DNA of 35,870 nt from Clostridium sp. C105KSO13 (GTDB lineage: Bacteria > Bacillota > Clostridia > Lachnospirales > Lachnospiraceae), in contig NZ_FBWL01000148.1 in the NCBI RefSeq assembly GCF_001517425.1, positions 1 to 35,870 of the forward strand, given 5' to 3'. The position numbers were made by a program, and so were the translations under genes. A model generated the notes under the pieces. It was not told the origin of the DNA. It was given only the letters and a program-made list of their open reading frames with translations, and did no database searches. Below are positions 1-7,160 of this stretch, piece after piece. How positions within the stretch are numbered: the stretch's first letter is position 1; every line of letters begins with the position of its first letter.

Positions 1-117
1 GCCTTTTGGAACGCCATATTCGTTAGATAATTCTGTGATACCTTTACCAGCTTTATTACGCAGATCTACAATCTGCTGCTTGAATTCAGGGGTATAGGAT
101 TTTTGATTTTTTGCCAT
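1..117 (-). CDS. IS3-family transposase OrfA, N-terminal fragment
   Basis: The first 39 codons of a transposase are visible, beginning at the ATG at 117-115. The protein starts MAKNQKSYTPEFKQQIVDL, followed by an Asn-Lys-Ala-Gly stretch and ELSNEYGVPKG. This is the usual N-terminal helix-turn-helix of IS3/IS150-type OrfA proteins, which bind the element ends and are often joined to the OrfB integrase domain by frameshifting. An AAGGGG ribosome site lies about 9 bases upstream, behind a near-consensus promoter. The gene continues beyond the left edge, so its completeness cannot be judged. Assignment to IS3 rests on this short segment only; IS3 subgroup unknown. Confidence 0.75.
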   Translation of the reverse strand, partial: MAKNQKSYTPEFKQQIVDLRNKAGKGITELSNEYGVPKG

Positions 118-138
118 GATTGAACACCCCTTTATTAT

Positions 139-167
139 ATTATAGAATGTTCAACTTTCCGTGTCCA
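139..167 (-). promoter_or_regulatory. Sigma-A type promoter of the IS transposase
   Basis: On the minus strand a TGGACA -35 (162-167), a 17-base spacer and a perfect TATAAT -10 (139-144) precede the OrfA start by about 22 bases. The box pair lies inside the last codons of the truncated arsC frame, which places it within the element and not within the ars operon. Confidence 0.7.
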
Positions 168-502
168 TAGTTATATACTAACACCAGATCATCTAAACCC
201 CAATCCTCACGACGTTTGCAAGGCAAATATGGGCATTCAACATTGCAGCCCATAGTTACGACCACATCTATCGCAGGAAGTTCCTCAAGCAATTTAGATC
301 TCTGAGTTGCCTCCATATCAATTCCGTATAGCTGTTTCATAAGGCGAACCGCGTCTGGATTAATGTGGTCTTTTAGCTCTGTTCCAGCAGAAAAGCTCTC
401 AAACACATCTGATGCAAAGTGCTTTCCAAGCGCTTCGGCAATTTGGCTTCGGCATGAGTTGTGGACGCAGATAAAGGCTACCTTTGGTTTCATGTCACTC
501 AT
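140..502 (-). CDS. arsC: Arsenate reductase ArsC (thioredoxin-coupled, LMW-PTPase fold), C-terminus truncated by IS
   Basis: ArsC reduces cytoplasmic arsenate to arsenite for export by Acr3. The 120-residue frame has the phosphatase-like loop Cys12-x5-Arg18 (CVHNSCRS) near the N-terminus. It also has the later cysteines 86, 90 and 95 (MGCNVECPYLPC) that provide the resolving thiols in the thioredoxin-coupled class. The family normally runs about 130-140 residues and continues after the Trp-Gly-Leu-Asp-Asp motif with a helix. Here residues from about 106 on (LVLVYNYGHGKLNIL) are unrelated and read into the adjacent IS, so the final helix is lost. The start is the ATG behind GAGGAAG. It is the last gene of the arsR-acr3-arsC transcript. 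Catalytic residues survive, so residual activity is possible but unproven. Confidence 0.88.
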   Translation of the reverse strand: MSDMKPKVAFICVHNSCRSQIAEALGKHFASDVFESFSAGTELKDHINPDAVRLMKQLYGIDMEATQRSKLLEELPAIDVVVTMGCNVECPYLPCKRREDWGLDDLVLVYNYGHGKLNIL

Positions 503-619
503 ATTTATCTTCCTCTACTTTAATAAATCTATTTAAATTTTTAACTTGATTTCATCTGCGCTCCATTGGATTACCACAAAGCTATTATCCGAATTGGCAT
601 AAAACAGCTCCAATCAACT

Positions 620-1681
620 CTATTTTTCAGCTTCAGACGTAGGGAACCAATGTTTGGTTTTATTAATGAATTTGACAAGCATAAGCATAACGGGTACCTC
701 CGTCAATACGCCAACCGTGCAGGCAAGCACGACAGGTGAATCGGGACCGAACAGGGCAATCGCTACTGCTACAGATAGTTCAAAGAAGTCTGAAGCAGCT
801 ATCAATGCTGCGGGAGCCGCTATATTATGAGGCTGCTTTGTCCATCTGCATATCAGATAAGTAAAATTAGCTGAAATCACATTCTGCAGAATCAATGGAA
901 CCGCAATCAGCAAAACATATAGAGGCTGCTCTAAAATAATGTCGCCTTGGAAAGAAAAGATGATGATTAAAGTAAGCAGAAGACCAAAGGTTGTGATGCC
1001 ATTAAACTTGGGAACGAACGTTTCGTTAAAATACTCTAATCCCTTTTTCTTAATCATCAGAAAGCGTGTGATCGCGCCACCTGCCAGCGGTACAACAACA
1101 AATAGGATAACTGAAAACGCAAGCGTATCCCAAGGAATATGAACATCGTTCACACCAAGCAGGAACTGCACCAACGGTACAAACAGAATAAGAATCAAAA
1201 TGTCATTGACCGAAACCTGCACAAGCGTATGTGCAGGATCACCCTTAGTCAGAAGGCTCCATACAAACACCATTGCGGTGCAGGGTGCTACGCCTAATAA
1301 TACAGCCCCTGTTACGAAGTCCTGTGCCATGTTCGCAGGAATAAAAGCTTGGAAAATGACTTTGAAAAACAATGTCGCCAGGCCGAACATGAGGAAAGGC
1401 TTGATGAGCCAACTGCTTCCGCTGGATATGAGGATACCGGAAGGGTGCTTCCCAACATTCTTGATGGACTGAAAATCAATCTTCATCATCATGGGGAAAA
1501 TCATGATCCAAATCAGGACAGCAATAGGTAGGTTCTGTCCCGCATATTGAAGCTTTTCCAAAGCTGTTGGAATGCCGGGTAAAAACTTCCCAATCAGGAT
1601 ACCTGCTGCCATGCAAAGAAGTACCCAAATCGTTAAGTATTTTTCAAAGAAACCGATTCCTGCTGATTTTTCTTTATTCAT
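620..1681 (-). CDS. acr3: Arsenite efflux permease, Acr3/ArsB (BASS) family
   Basis: This is a ten-helix inner-membrane antiporter that expels As(III). The 353-residue product shows the Acr3 hallmarks. A conserved cysteine sits in VAPCTAMVFV (Cys134), followed by the segment SVNDILIL, and GVLTEVPVML lies near the end, consistent with the essential Cys and Glu of the family. A GTG nine bases further upstream is in frame, but the ribosome site AAGGAG lies directly against it and is well spaced from the ATG at 1681, so the ATG is chosen. The start region overlaps the end of arsR, indicating translational coupling. The gene order arsR-acr3-arsC is a classic arsenic operon. Full family length and intact. 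Confidence 0.93.
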   Translation of the reverse strand: MNKEKSAGIGFFEKYLTIWVLLCMAAGILIGKFLPGIPTALEKLQYAGQNLPIAVLIWIMIFPMMMKIDFQSIKNVGKHPSGILISSGSSWLIKPFLMFGLATLFFKVIFQAFIPANMAQDFVTGAVLLGVAPCTAMVFVWSLLTKGDPAHTLVQVSVNDILILILFVPLVQFLLGVNDVHIPWDTLAFSVILFVVVPLAGGAITRFLMIKKKGLEYFNETFVPKFNGITTFGLLLTLIIIFSFQGDIILEQPLYVLLIAVPLILQNVISANFTYLICRWTKQPHNIAAPAALIAASDFFELSVAVAIALFGPDSPVVLACTVGVLTEVPVMLMLVKFINKTKHWFPTSEAEK

Positions 1682-1686
1682 AAAAA

Positions 1687-2028
1687 TCACTCCTTATTTT
1701 TATTGCATAAATCTAATTGGTTGCATTTTACTCTTTTCTGGCTATCAGACTGATACGTTGAAAGTGACTTGAGTTTATAAGTAAGGTAATTTATAAGTTC
1801 CTGATTTTCATTACAGAATTCTTCATTCAGTCGGTAGTACGCCCATTGTGCTTGTTTGCTGCTTGAAAGTATTCCAGCGTTTTTCAACGCGGTTAAGTGC
1901 CTGGAGGCGTTCGACTGCGTCAGACCAAGGCAATTCTCAATTTCGCAGACACACATCTCGCCGTTCAATATCAGTGATAATATCCTAAGCCTTGTTTCAT
2001 CCGAAAGAGCTTTAAAAATATCGGTCAT
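1687..2028 (-). CDS. arsR: ArsR/SmtB-family arsenic-responsive repressor
   Basis: This 113-residue winged-helix repressor controls acr3-arsC. The metalloid site CVCE (Cys26, Cys28) sits at the start of the DNA-recognition region, followed by the helix LTQSNASRHLTALKNAGIL. As(III) binding to these thiols releases DNA in characterised members. The extra cysteines 33, 102 and 108 may supply a third ligand. The ATG follows GGGAGGGAG. A perfect 8-base palindrome ATGCGCAT (2056-2063) and AT-rich flanks lie just upstream and could be part of the operator. It is separated from the upstream thioredoxin gene by a terminator, so this is an independent transcript. Confidence 0.92.
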   Translation of the reverse strand: MTDIFKALSDETRLRILSLILNGEMCVCEIENCLGLTQSNASRHLTALKNAGILSSSKQAQWAYYRLNEEFCNENQELINYLTYKLKSLSTYQSDSQKRVKCNQLDLCNKNKE

Positions 2029-2081
2029 TTTAGTCTCCCTCCCAAATATTCTTATATGCGCATTTACTCATATTGTATGCC

Positions 2082-2115
2082 AAATAAAAACCATTTGCTA
2101 CAATGGTTTTTATTT
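2082..2115 (-). terminator. Rho-independent terminator between thioredoxin gene and arsR
   Basis: AAATAAAAACCATT (2082-2095) pairs perfectly with AATGGTTTTTATTT (2102-2115) around a 6-base loop. The stem carries its own T-rich flank on either strand. It lies seven bases after the stop of the small thioredoxin gene and so ends the long upstream transcript before the arsR promoter. Confidence 0.75.
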
Positions 2116-2121
2116 TTCTAT

Positions 2122-2472
2122 TTATCTAACCTTCTGCAATATCTTAACAACTTCTTCTGTTTTCAGAACCTTACCGTAGGAAACTACTTTCCCGTCGATG
2201 ATGAGGGCGGGAGTGGTCATTACACCATAAGCTGCAATCTGCGAAAAATCCGTCACATGATCAATCGTCGTATCCATTCCGAGCTGCTCCAATGCGGCTT
2301 TTGTCGCAGCTTCAAGCTGATTGCATTTTGCACAGCCGCTGCCCAAAACCTTTACACTTGCGCCCTCTGTTTTTGCGCTTTCCGCTTTCGCCATGCTTTC
2401 CGCATCACAATTGCCGCCACAGCAGCAAGAGGTTGTTTTTTCATTTTTGTTTTTCTTTCCAAACAGTGCCAT
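2122..2472 (-). CDS. Small thioredoxin-fold protein with Cys-rich N-terminal tail
   Basis: A cytoplasmic 116-residue protein of the 'redox-active disulfide protein 2' type. Residues 37-116 form a compact thioredoxin fold with active site Cys47-Ala-Lys-Cys50 and the cis-proline segment MTTPALIIDG. Residues 1-36 form a charged tail with SCCCGGNC (Cys16-18, Cys22), an unusual thiol cluster similar to the one ending the DUF2703 protein of this operon. A longer frame exists upstream, but AAGGAG directly precedes the ATG at 2472, so that start is used. It is the last gene of the arsR2-led transcript. It probably handles disulfide exchange or metalloid binding next to CcdA; the exact partner is unknown. 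Confidence 0.8.
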   Translation of the reverse strand: MALFGKKNKNEKTTSCCCGGNCDAESMAKAESAKTEGASVKVLGSGCAKCNQLEAATKAALEQLGMDTTIDHVTDFSQIAAYGVMTTPALIIDGKVVSYGKVLKTEEVVKILQKVR

Positions 2473-2497
2473 AATAAATATCTCCTTTTTATGATTA

Positions 2498-3187
2498 TTA
2501 GAATCCAATATAAAACATATAAAAACCAATGATCAAAATCAGTGAACCCATCACTGCTTTTAACACAGTACTTGCTCTGCCATATTTTTTGCTGGAAGAC
2601 AACTTCTGCACAAATCCTACAGATGTACCTGCAACAATGGCGAGTATGCCATGCCCTATTGAATACAACAGCAATAATAATATACCCCAAAGAATACTGC
2701 CTTTTCCCGCAACGATGGCGAGCAACGCAATAAGTACAGGCGTGGAGCAGGGCGACGAGAATATGCCGCCAAGTATACCCGCGATGAACGCACCAACAAA
2801 CCCCTTTTTTGTGTTCTTTGAAATAAGATAGCTTGATGGAATGATTTCAAAAACGCCCCAGGTCTGTAATGCCATCAGGATCATGAGAACTCCCAGAATG
2901 ATGTACCACCACGAAGCCGAGGTACCCATCAACCTCCCGGCAAGTGAAGCAACGACGCCCAATACTGTGAATGTAACCGCAGCCCCTGCAGCAAAAGTCA
3001 CGGATAGCCAAAGCGCACGTTTCGTATCACGTTGACCCACACCGCCAACATAACCGATGACCAAAGGAATGCTGGAAAGCGAACAGGGCGTGAAAGAGGT
3101 AAGTATACCAGCAAAAAGCGCAAGCAACGGCGCGAGCAAGCCACTCTTTGTTATAAGCTCAGATAGGCTCTCCAGTATTTCTGTCAC
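2498..3187 (-). CDS. ccdA: CcdA/DsbD-type transmembrane thiol-disulfide carrier
   Basis: This is a 229-residue polytopic membrane protein with six likely helices. CcdA proteins move reducing equivalents from cytoplasmic thioredoxin to extracytoplasmic thiol proteins. The paired Pro-Cys motifs that form the redox centre are present: SFTPCSLSSIP in the first helix and IFSSPCSTPVL in the fourth. The gene starts with GTG at 3187, overlapping the TGA of the thioredoxin gene upstream (GTGA overlap), so the two are translationally coupled. The obvious extracytoplasmic partner is the anchored thioredoxin encoded immediately before it. The placement in an arsenic locus suggests that it keeps thiols reduced for metalloid handling (inference). 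Confidence 0.87.
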   Translation of the reverse strand: MTEILESLSELITKSGLLAPLLALFAGILTSFTPCSLSSIPLVIGYVGGVGQRDTKRALWLSVTFAAGAAVTFTVLGVVASLAGRLMGTSASWWYIILGVLMILMALQTWGVFEIIPSSYLISKNTKKGFVGAFIAGILGGIFSSPCSTPVLIALLAIVAGKGSILWGILLLLLYSIGHGILAIVAGTSVGFVQKLSSSKKYGRASTVLKAVMGSLILIIGFYMFYIGF

Positions 3188-3708
3188 TCGGTCACCCCCA
3201 TATCGGCAAGAATCGCTCGCATCTGGTCCTCGGTTAAACCGCCTTGATGTACCGTAAAGGCGTGTTCACCGGTATCTTTAGAACTGTACATAGTGAACTC
3301 AACGTCTATTTCTTCACTGGGCACATAGGGAGTTCCATCGGCGTTGATAAAAACCTGTGTCGGAATGACTTGAATTGGAAAACCGTCTGCAGCCTCGGTA
3401 TGCTTCCATACATCAACAAATTTTATTATTGCCTTGCCCTGCATTTCAGCATTCATAGTTTTCAAAACGGGAGCCATCTCTTTGCAGGGGATGCAGGAAT
3501 CAGAGCCGAAGTCAATAATTATGGGAAGCCCGTACGCAGTCAGCTTATCCAGATCTACAGCTTCGGTCTCTAAAACAAAATCTTTATTATTGCTTGGCGT
3601 TATTGACTCAGTCGTACCAGAGTTAATGGTTTTGAATATCCAGATTCCTGCGATTACAATCACAATGAAAATCGGTACTATAATTCTTATTAACTTCTTT
3701 TTTTCCAT
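3184..3708 (-). CDS. Membrane-anchored thioredoxin-like protein
   Basis: The 174-residue protein has a basic N-terminus and one hydrophobic segment (about residues 7-26) that should act as an uncleaved anchor or signal. A thioredoxin domain follows, with Cys72-Ile-Pro-Cys75 (DSCIPCKEMAPVL) and the cis-Pro segment VIPTQVF at 114-120. An insertion after the cis-Pro strand (about 128-155) is longer than in minimal thioredoxins. Its start codon overlaps the stop of the DUF2703 gene (TAATG), and its stop overlaps the ccdA start, so the three genes are tightly coupled. It is predicted to work outside the membrane as an electron acceptor from CcdA. Confidence 0.85.
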   Translation of the reverse strand: MEKKKLIRIIVPIFIVIVIAGIWIFKTINSGTTESITPSNNKDFVLETEAVDLDKLTAYGLPIIIDFGSDSCIPCKEMAPVLKTMNAEMQGKAIIKFVDVWKHTEAADGFPIQVIPTQVFINADGTPYVPSEEIDVEFTMYSSKDTGEHAFTVHQGGLTEDQMRAILADMGVTE

Positions 3709-4472
3709 TAGCAGCAGTTACCTCCGCAGGAGCATGCAGATTTGCTTTTCTTTCCTTCATAAAAGATCTTCAAATTCTCAGGCAGTTCATAGCCGCCGCA
3801 GGAACAGCCGGTTTCAGACTGCCCAAATACGGCCTGAAGAATGGATTCTGCAAGCATTTCTTCAGGTGCTACCTCATAGGCTTCTCCATTATACTCAAAC
3901 ACCCGGCAGTCAACATCGGTTCCGCTTATTTCGCTGCAGCAGCCGCAGCTGTTCTCCGCGACTGATTGGCAAATATCCTGACCGTTCACACGAATCGTAG
4001 GCGAGGAAAGAAATCGATACTGCTCTGCAAGTTCTGCTGTTTCCATCTTAATTTTTTTATATTCAACCTCATATCCTGCCATCTGTAAAGCAGGGGTAAT
4101 CGTCATCATAACTTCGTCAAGTACGTTGTCTGTTCCGATACAGCGATCACAGCTTTGTAGATCAAGATAGAGATACTCGACAACAATCTTCTTTTCAGGA
4201 GCTGACTCGCATCCGCAGGAACAACAAGCTTCTTCGGATTCTTGACTTCCGTTCGGCGGCGTCCAGCCGGTATCATCACCAACATAGGTTATTGCCCCAA
4301 CAGGGCAGCGGTTGCCGCACCCGTGACAATGGTCGATGCAATCTTCAGGTCTTCTGACGACCGGAGAAGGAGCTTTCGCTTTGTCATACACATTATGGGG
4401 ACACTTTGATACACAGGTACCGCATTCGATACAAGTAAGGTAGTCTATAACAGGATACCAGTTCTTTGCCAT
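3708..4472 (-). CDS. Cys-rich ferredoxin / DUF2703 fusion protein
   Basis: The 254-residue protein has three parts. Residues 8-62 carry two 4Fe-4S motif sets (Cys14, 17, 20, 24 and Cys45, 49, 52, 56). A cysteine-rich linker follows (CCSCGCES, residues 83-90). Residues 96-215 match what I recognise as DUF2703, with CDRC at 108-111 and an SSPTIRVNG segment typical of thioredoxin-like folds. The C-terminus ends in CSCGG repeats (223-227 and 247-254). About 25 of 254 residues are cysteine, far above normal. DUF2703 proteins recur in arsenic loci but have no firmly established reaction. A role as redox-coupled As(III) or methylarsenite carrier for the next-door permease is plausible inference. ATG start with GGAGG upstream. 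Confidence 0.8.
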   Translation of the reverse strand: MAKNWYPVIDYLTCIECGTCVSKCPHNVYDKAKAPSPVVRRPEDCIDHCHGCGNRCPVGAITYVGDDTGWTPPNGSQESEEACCSCGCESAPEKKIVVEYLYLDLQSCDRCIGTDNVLDEVMMTITPALQMAGYEVEYKKIKMETAELAEQYRFLSSPTIRVNGQDICQSVAENSCGCCSEISGTDVDCRVFEYNGEAYEVAPEEMLAESILQAVFGQSETGCSCGGYELPENLKIFYEGKKSKSACSCGGNCC

Positions 4473-4485
4473 AATTTCGAGCCTC

Positions 4486-5499
4486 CTATACTATCAGCGT
4501 TTGTAACGCGTTAAATAAATACCCAACAATTATTATTCCAGCTGTACATATAGCAATGAACAGTGCCAAAAGCTTTGGCTTAACTGCCTTACGGAGCATG
4601 ATCATGGATGGCAAAGACAGAGTGGTAACGCCCATCATAAAAGACAATACCGTACCCAACTGGGCACCCTTGGAGAGCAGCGCTTCAGCGATCGGAATCG
4701 TGCCAAAGATATCGGCATACATTGGTACTCCTATCAGCGTCGCTAAGATAACGCCGAAGGGGTTTTTGCTTCCAAGCAGGGATACTACCCATGACTCGGG
4801 AATCCAGTTATGAATGATTGCACCTATTCCTACGCCAATCAGGATGTATGGGAAAACCTTTTTAAATGTAGATAGCGTTTGCTCCTTCGCATATACCAAC
4901 CGGTCTTTTCTCGTCAGTTCTGGTGATTCGATATCAACACTACCAGCTGATAAGATAAAGCTTTCCACATGCTTTTCCATGTGCATTTTCTCTATAATGG
5001 TACCGCCAAGCACAGCTATTATAAGCCCGAATAGGACATATAAAATAGCAACCTTAGCGCCAAAGATACTCATCAAAAGGACAAGAGAGCCAAGGTCTAC
5101 CATCGGCGATGAAATAAGGAACGAAAAGGTTACTCCCAAAGGTAGGCCTGCAGATGTAAAACCTATAAAGAGCGGTATTGACGAACATGAACAAAATGGC
5201 GTCACAGTTCCGAGCAGTGCGGCGGCTGAATTTGCCCCAATGCCATGAAAACGCCCTAATATCTTCTTGCTACGCTCAGGCGGGAAAAAGCTCTGAATGT
5301 AACTGATAATAAAGATCAGGAAGCATAATAAAACAACAATTTTTATAACGTCATAAACAAAAAATTGAATGCTTCCAATCCAGCGATTCGTGGTGTTAAG
5401 ACCTACTGCTGAAAGACAGCCGCCAATTAGTTCGTTTAGCCATTTCATTCCAAGTATTTGATTCTGGAAAAAATCCCAAATTGCTTTTAATATTTGCAT
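4486..5499 (-). CDS. COG0701/DUF318 permease (ArsP-like efflux candidate)
   Basis: A 337-residue inner-membrane protein with about eight to ten helices. It carries the family signature PFCSCSSIPLFIGFTSAGLPLG, where the clustered cysteines face the transport path, and a matching second-half motif ATLIGVPMYADIFGTIPIAEALLSKGAQLG. The inverted-repeat architecture and length fit the COG0701 permeases, of which ArsP exports trivalent organoarsenicals. It is 14 bases upstream of the DUF2703 gene and downstream of arsR2. The substrate is not provable from sequence; arsenite, methylarsenite or another soft-metal thiolate are candidates. Not to be confused with the split half-permeases at 7161-8362, which belong to a different subgroup. 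Confidence 0.83.
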   Translation of the reverse strand: MQILKAIWDFFQNQILGMKWLNELIGGCLSAVGLNTTNRWIGSIQFFVYDVIKIVVLLCFLIFIISYIQSFFPPERSKKILGRFHGIGANSAAALLGTVTPFCSCSSIPLFIGFTSAGLPLGVTFSFLISSPMVDLGSLVLLMSIFGAKVAILYVLFGLIIAVLGGTIIEKMHMEKHVESFILSAGSVDIESPELTRKDRLVYAKEQTLSTFKKVFPYILIGVGIGAIIHNWIPESWVVSLLGSKNPFGVILATLIGVPMYADIFGTIPIAEALLSKGAQLGTVLSFMMGVTTLSLPSMIMLRKAVKPKLLALFIAICTAGIIIVGYLFNALQTLIV

Positions 5500-5568
5500 A
5501 GCATATAAGCCTCACTTTCAATAAATGGACAATAATATCAAATAATTTTGATGTATTCTGCTGTTTTA

Positions 5569-5588
5569 AAGCCATCGTCAGATGGCTT
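5569..5588 (-). terminator. Stem-loop at the end of arsR2, possible attenuator
   Basis: AAGCCATC and GATGGCTT form a perfect 8-bp stem with a 4-base loop, overlapping the arsR2 stop codon. The T tract is strong only on the plus strand (ATTTTTTG) and weak on the minus strand (TTTAAAAC). It may therefore only attenuate or process the arsR2-permease message. Confidence 0.45.
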
Positions 5589-5901
5589 ATTTTTTGCAGC
5601 AGTCTTTTTCTTCTGTAACCGCGTTCGGTCTTGTCAGCGCCTTGAGCAGAGTACCAGCATAAGAACTGCCTTTTTCACTGATTTTGTAGTGCGTCCATTT
5701 GCCTTCCTGACGGCTCTCCACAACACCCGACTCAACCAGAATCTTCATGTGGTAGGATAGTCCCGACTGACCCAATTCCAGCTGCTCCAACAAAACGCAG
5801 GCACATTTTTCTCCGCCGCGCAGTAGTTCAAGTATTCGCAAGCGTTTTTCATCGCAGAACGCTTTAAATATCCTCGCGTGTTCCTCATAAACGGTTGCCA
5901 A
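5587..5901 (-). CDS. arsR: ArsR-family repressor (second copy, arsR2)
   Basis: A 104-residue winged-helix repressor with the metalloid site CACV (Cys33, Cys35) before the recognition helix GQSGLSYHMKILVESGVV, and a CC pair near the C-terminus (DCCKK). It heads the operon for the permease, DUF2703, thioredoxin and CcdA genes. No ATG lies near the conserved N-terminus. Translation most likely starts at the TTG at 5901-5899, seven bases after GAGGTGAT. The gene is preceded by a consensus promoter and an inverted repeat, so it should autoregulate. It is clearly different in sequence from the arsR at 1687, suggesting two separately acquired or differently tuned arsenic modules. Confidence 0.9.
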   Translation of the reverse strand: MATVYEEHARIFKAFCDEKRLRILELLRGGEKCACVLLEQLELGQSGLSYHMKILVESGVVESRQEGKWTHYKISEKGSSYAGTLLKALTRPNAVTEEKDCCKK

Positions 5902-5912
5902 GTTATCACCTC

Positions 5913-5967
5913 ATATCAAAAATATTCGATATGTTATTATTATATGCATCAAATCAAATTTTGTCAA
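5913..5967 (-). promoter_or_regulatory. Consensus promoter and ArsR-type operator of the arsR2 operon
   Basis: On the minus strand TTGACA (5962-5967), 17 bases and TATAAT (5939-5944) form a perfect sigma-A promoter. Directly downstream, ATATC (5913-5917) and GATAT (5928-5932) are the ends of a 20-base inverted repeat with an AT-rich core. This sits where a repressor would block initiation, as ArsR operators do. Confidence 0.75.
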
Positions 5968-6057
5968 TGTGATTTCCGAAAACATTTTCAGGCGACAAAG
6001 AGAGCACCTTACTACTATTGTTAGCATTTTTACGGCCGTACAGTTATTGTAGTAAAT

Positions 6058-6711
6058 TCAAATTGAAATTTGAATATGGTTTATCCGAATTGTACGATTA
6101 GAAATGTCTATTAAACCTTCATCTTTTAGAGCCTTTAACTCTCGAAACAAAGACGGACGCTGCACCCCAAAATAATCGGCAAGCTGCTTTTTATTAATTG
6201 GTAACATAATGACATTCGAGTCCTGCAAAATAGCTTGTTGCCTGAGATAATCCAAAAGGTTTTCTCTAAGTTTCCTTTGAGTAACCATTGTAATTCTATG
6301 GTTGAGCTTTTGTGAGTTAAGCGATAAAATTCTGATAAATTGCATGGTAAAGCCGTGGTTTTGTAAAAAAACCGATACCGCTTTCTTAGTAACATGCAAA
6401 ATCTGTGCATCCGACATGCAGTAGATCGTGAACGGGTACACGTTGGTATCACCAAACAACAAATTCGCTCCCAACATTTGCCCCTTGAAAAATTCAAACA
6501 CTGTCATTGCCGAACCGTTCTCTGAAAGGGAATACGCAACAAGGCCGCCTGATATAACAATATCAAACGTCTTGCAGTTATCTTTTTGATTATAAACCGT
6601 CACGCCTTTTGAATAGTTTTTAAGATATAATTGATTGTCGGAAATCAATGGCTTAACCTCATCCGGCGACAGTTCCGAAAGCAATGGTATATTCTTGATT
6701 TTCTCGATCAC
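6058..6711 (-). CDS. Crp/Fnr-family transcriptional regulator
   Basis: A 217-residue regulator with an N-terminal cyclic-nucleotide-binding-type beta barrel (about residues 15-120), a dimer helix and a C-terminal winged helix (NKKQLADYFGVQRPSLFRELKALKDEGL). No N-terminal cysteine set for an Fnr-type Fe-S cluster is present, so the signal is something else. The start is GTG at 6711, eight or more bases after a run of six G in AAGGGGGG. The gene is divergent from the cupin/half-permease operon and probably controls it. An inverted repeat (around 6053-6074) covers its stop codon and may help end transcription. Confidence 0.88.
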   Translation of the reverse strand: MIEKIKNIPLLSELSPDEVKPLISDNQLYLKNYSKGVTVYNQKDNCKTFDIVISGGLVAYSLSENGSAMTVFEFFKGQMLGANLLFGDTNVYPFTIYCMSDAQILHVTKKAVSVFLQNHGFTMQFIRILSLNSQKLNHRITMVTQRKLRENLLDYLRQQAILQDSNVIMLPINKKQLADYFGVQRPSLFRELKALKDEGLIDISNRTIRINHIQISI

Positions 6712-6821
6712 AGCAACATCCCCCCTTATTTAAGCATTATACTAAAAAGAAACCTATGTGTCTATCTGTGTGCTTATCGAAACGCTATAATAGATGTATT
6801 ACAGAAAAGGGAGCGTTGTAA
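6712..6821 (+). promoter_or_regulatory. Divergent intergenic region, promoter of the cupin/half-permease operon
   Basis: A TATAAT -10 lies at 6786-6791 with no good -35 at the right distance, as expected of an activator-dependent promoter. Upstream, a TGTGTCTAT / TGTGTGCTTAT near-repeat (about 6757-6777) is a candidate binding region for the Crp/Fnr regulator. GGGAG precedes the cupin ATG. Confidence 0.4.
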
Positions 6822-7136
6822 ATGATTGAACAGGTTTTTCAAATGGCGCAAAATGACAATCATACGATTGAAAAGGTTATCACCGATGAAAATGTAAACC
6901 TTAACCACATGATCCTAAACAAAGGCGAGGGCCTTCCTGAGCATTTCTCAAACTCCAATGTCTACATGGCAGTTATAAGAGGATTGCTCTCCATTGGCTT
7001 GGGTGAACAGGAAGTCCATGAATATCCTGCGGGAACCATCTTAAAAATTCCTAAGGGAATTAAAATGAATGTCAAAAACTTACATGATAACACCTTAGAG
7101 CTGATTGTCGTAAAGGCCCCGGCTCCGGGAAAGTAA
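6822..7136 (+). CDS. Small cupin-domain protein
   Basis: A 104-residue single-domain cupin, a beta barrel covering nearly its full length. The motif HFSNSNVYMAVIRGLLSIGLGEQEVHEYPAGTI and the later proline/glycine turn IPKGIKMNVKN match the two cupin motifs loosely. His and Glu ligands are partly present, so a metal or small-molecule sensor or scavenging role is possible. It begins behind GGGAG and leads the operon with the two half-permeases, 24 bases upstream of the first. No enzymatic activity can be assigned. Confidence 0.75.
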   Translation: MIEQVFQMAQNDNHTIEKVITDENVNLNHMILNKGEGLPEHFSNSNVYMAVIRGLLSIGLGEQEVHEYPAGTILKIPKGIKMNVKNLHDNTLELIVVKAPAPGK

Positions 7137-7160
7137 ATTAACTTTAAGGAGAGGATATAT

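Larger units (their letters stand above)
1..190 (-). mobile_element. IS3-family insertion sequence, right-hand end in window (partial)
   Basis: The window opens inside an insertion sequence whose transposase reads leftwards off the edge. Its promoter-proximal end lies roughly at 185-195. That is where the neighbouring arsC reading frame stops matching its family (after the conserved Trp-Gly-Leu-Asp-Asp) and runs on into element sequence. The exact terminal base and any target duplication cannot be fixed because the other end is outside the window. Confidence 0.7.

Noticed and set aside
533-613. A 26-codon frame between acr3 and arsC on the minus strand (TTG start, LELFYANSDNSF...)
   Set aside because: It has no good ribosome site for its TTG, no family I recognise and only coding-like flavour. 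It may be a remnant but cannot be supported as a gene.
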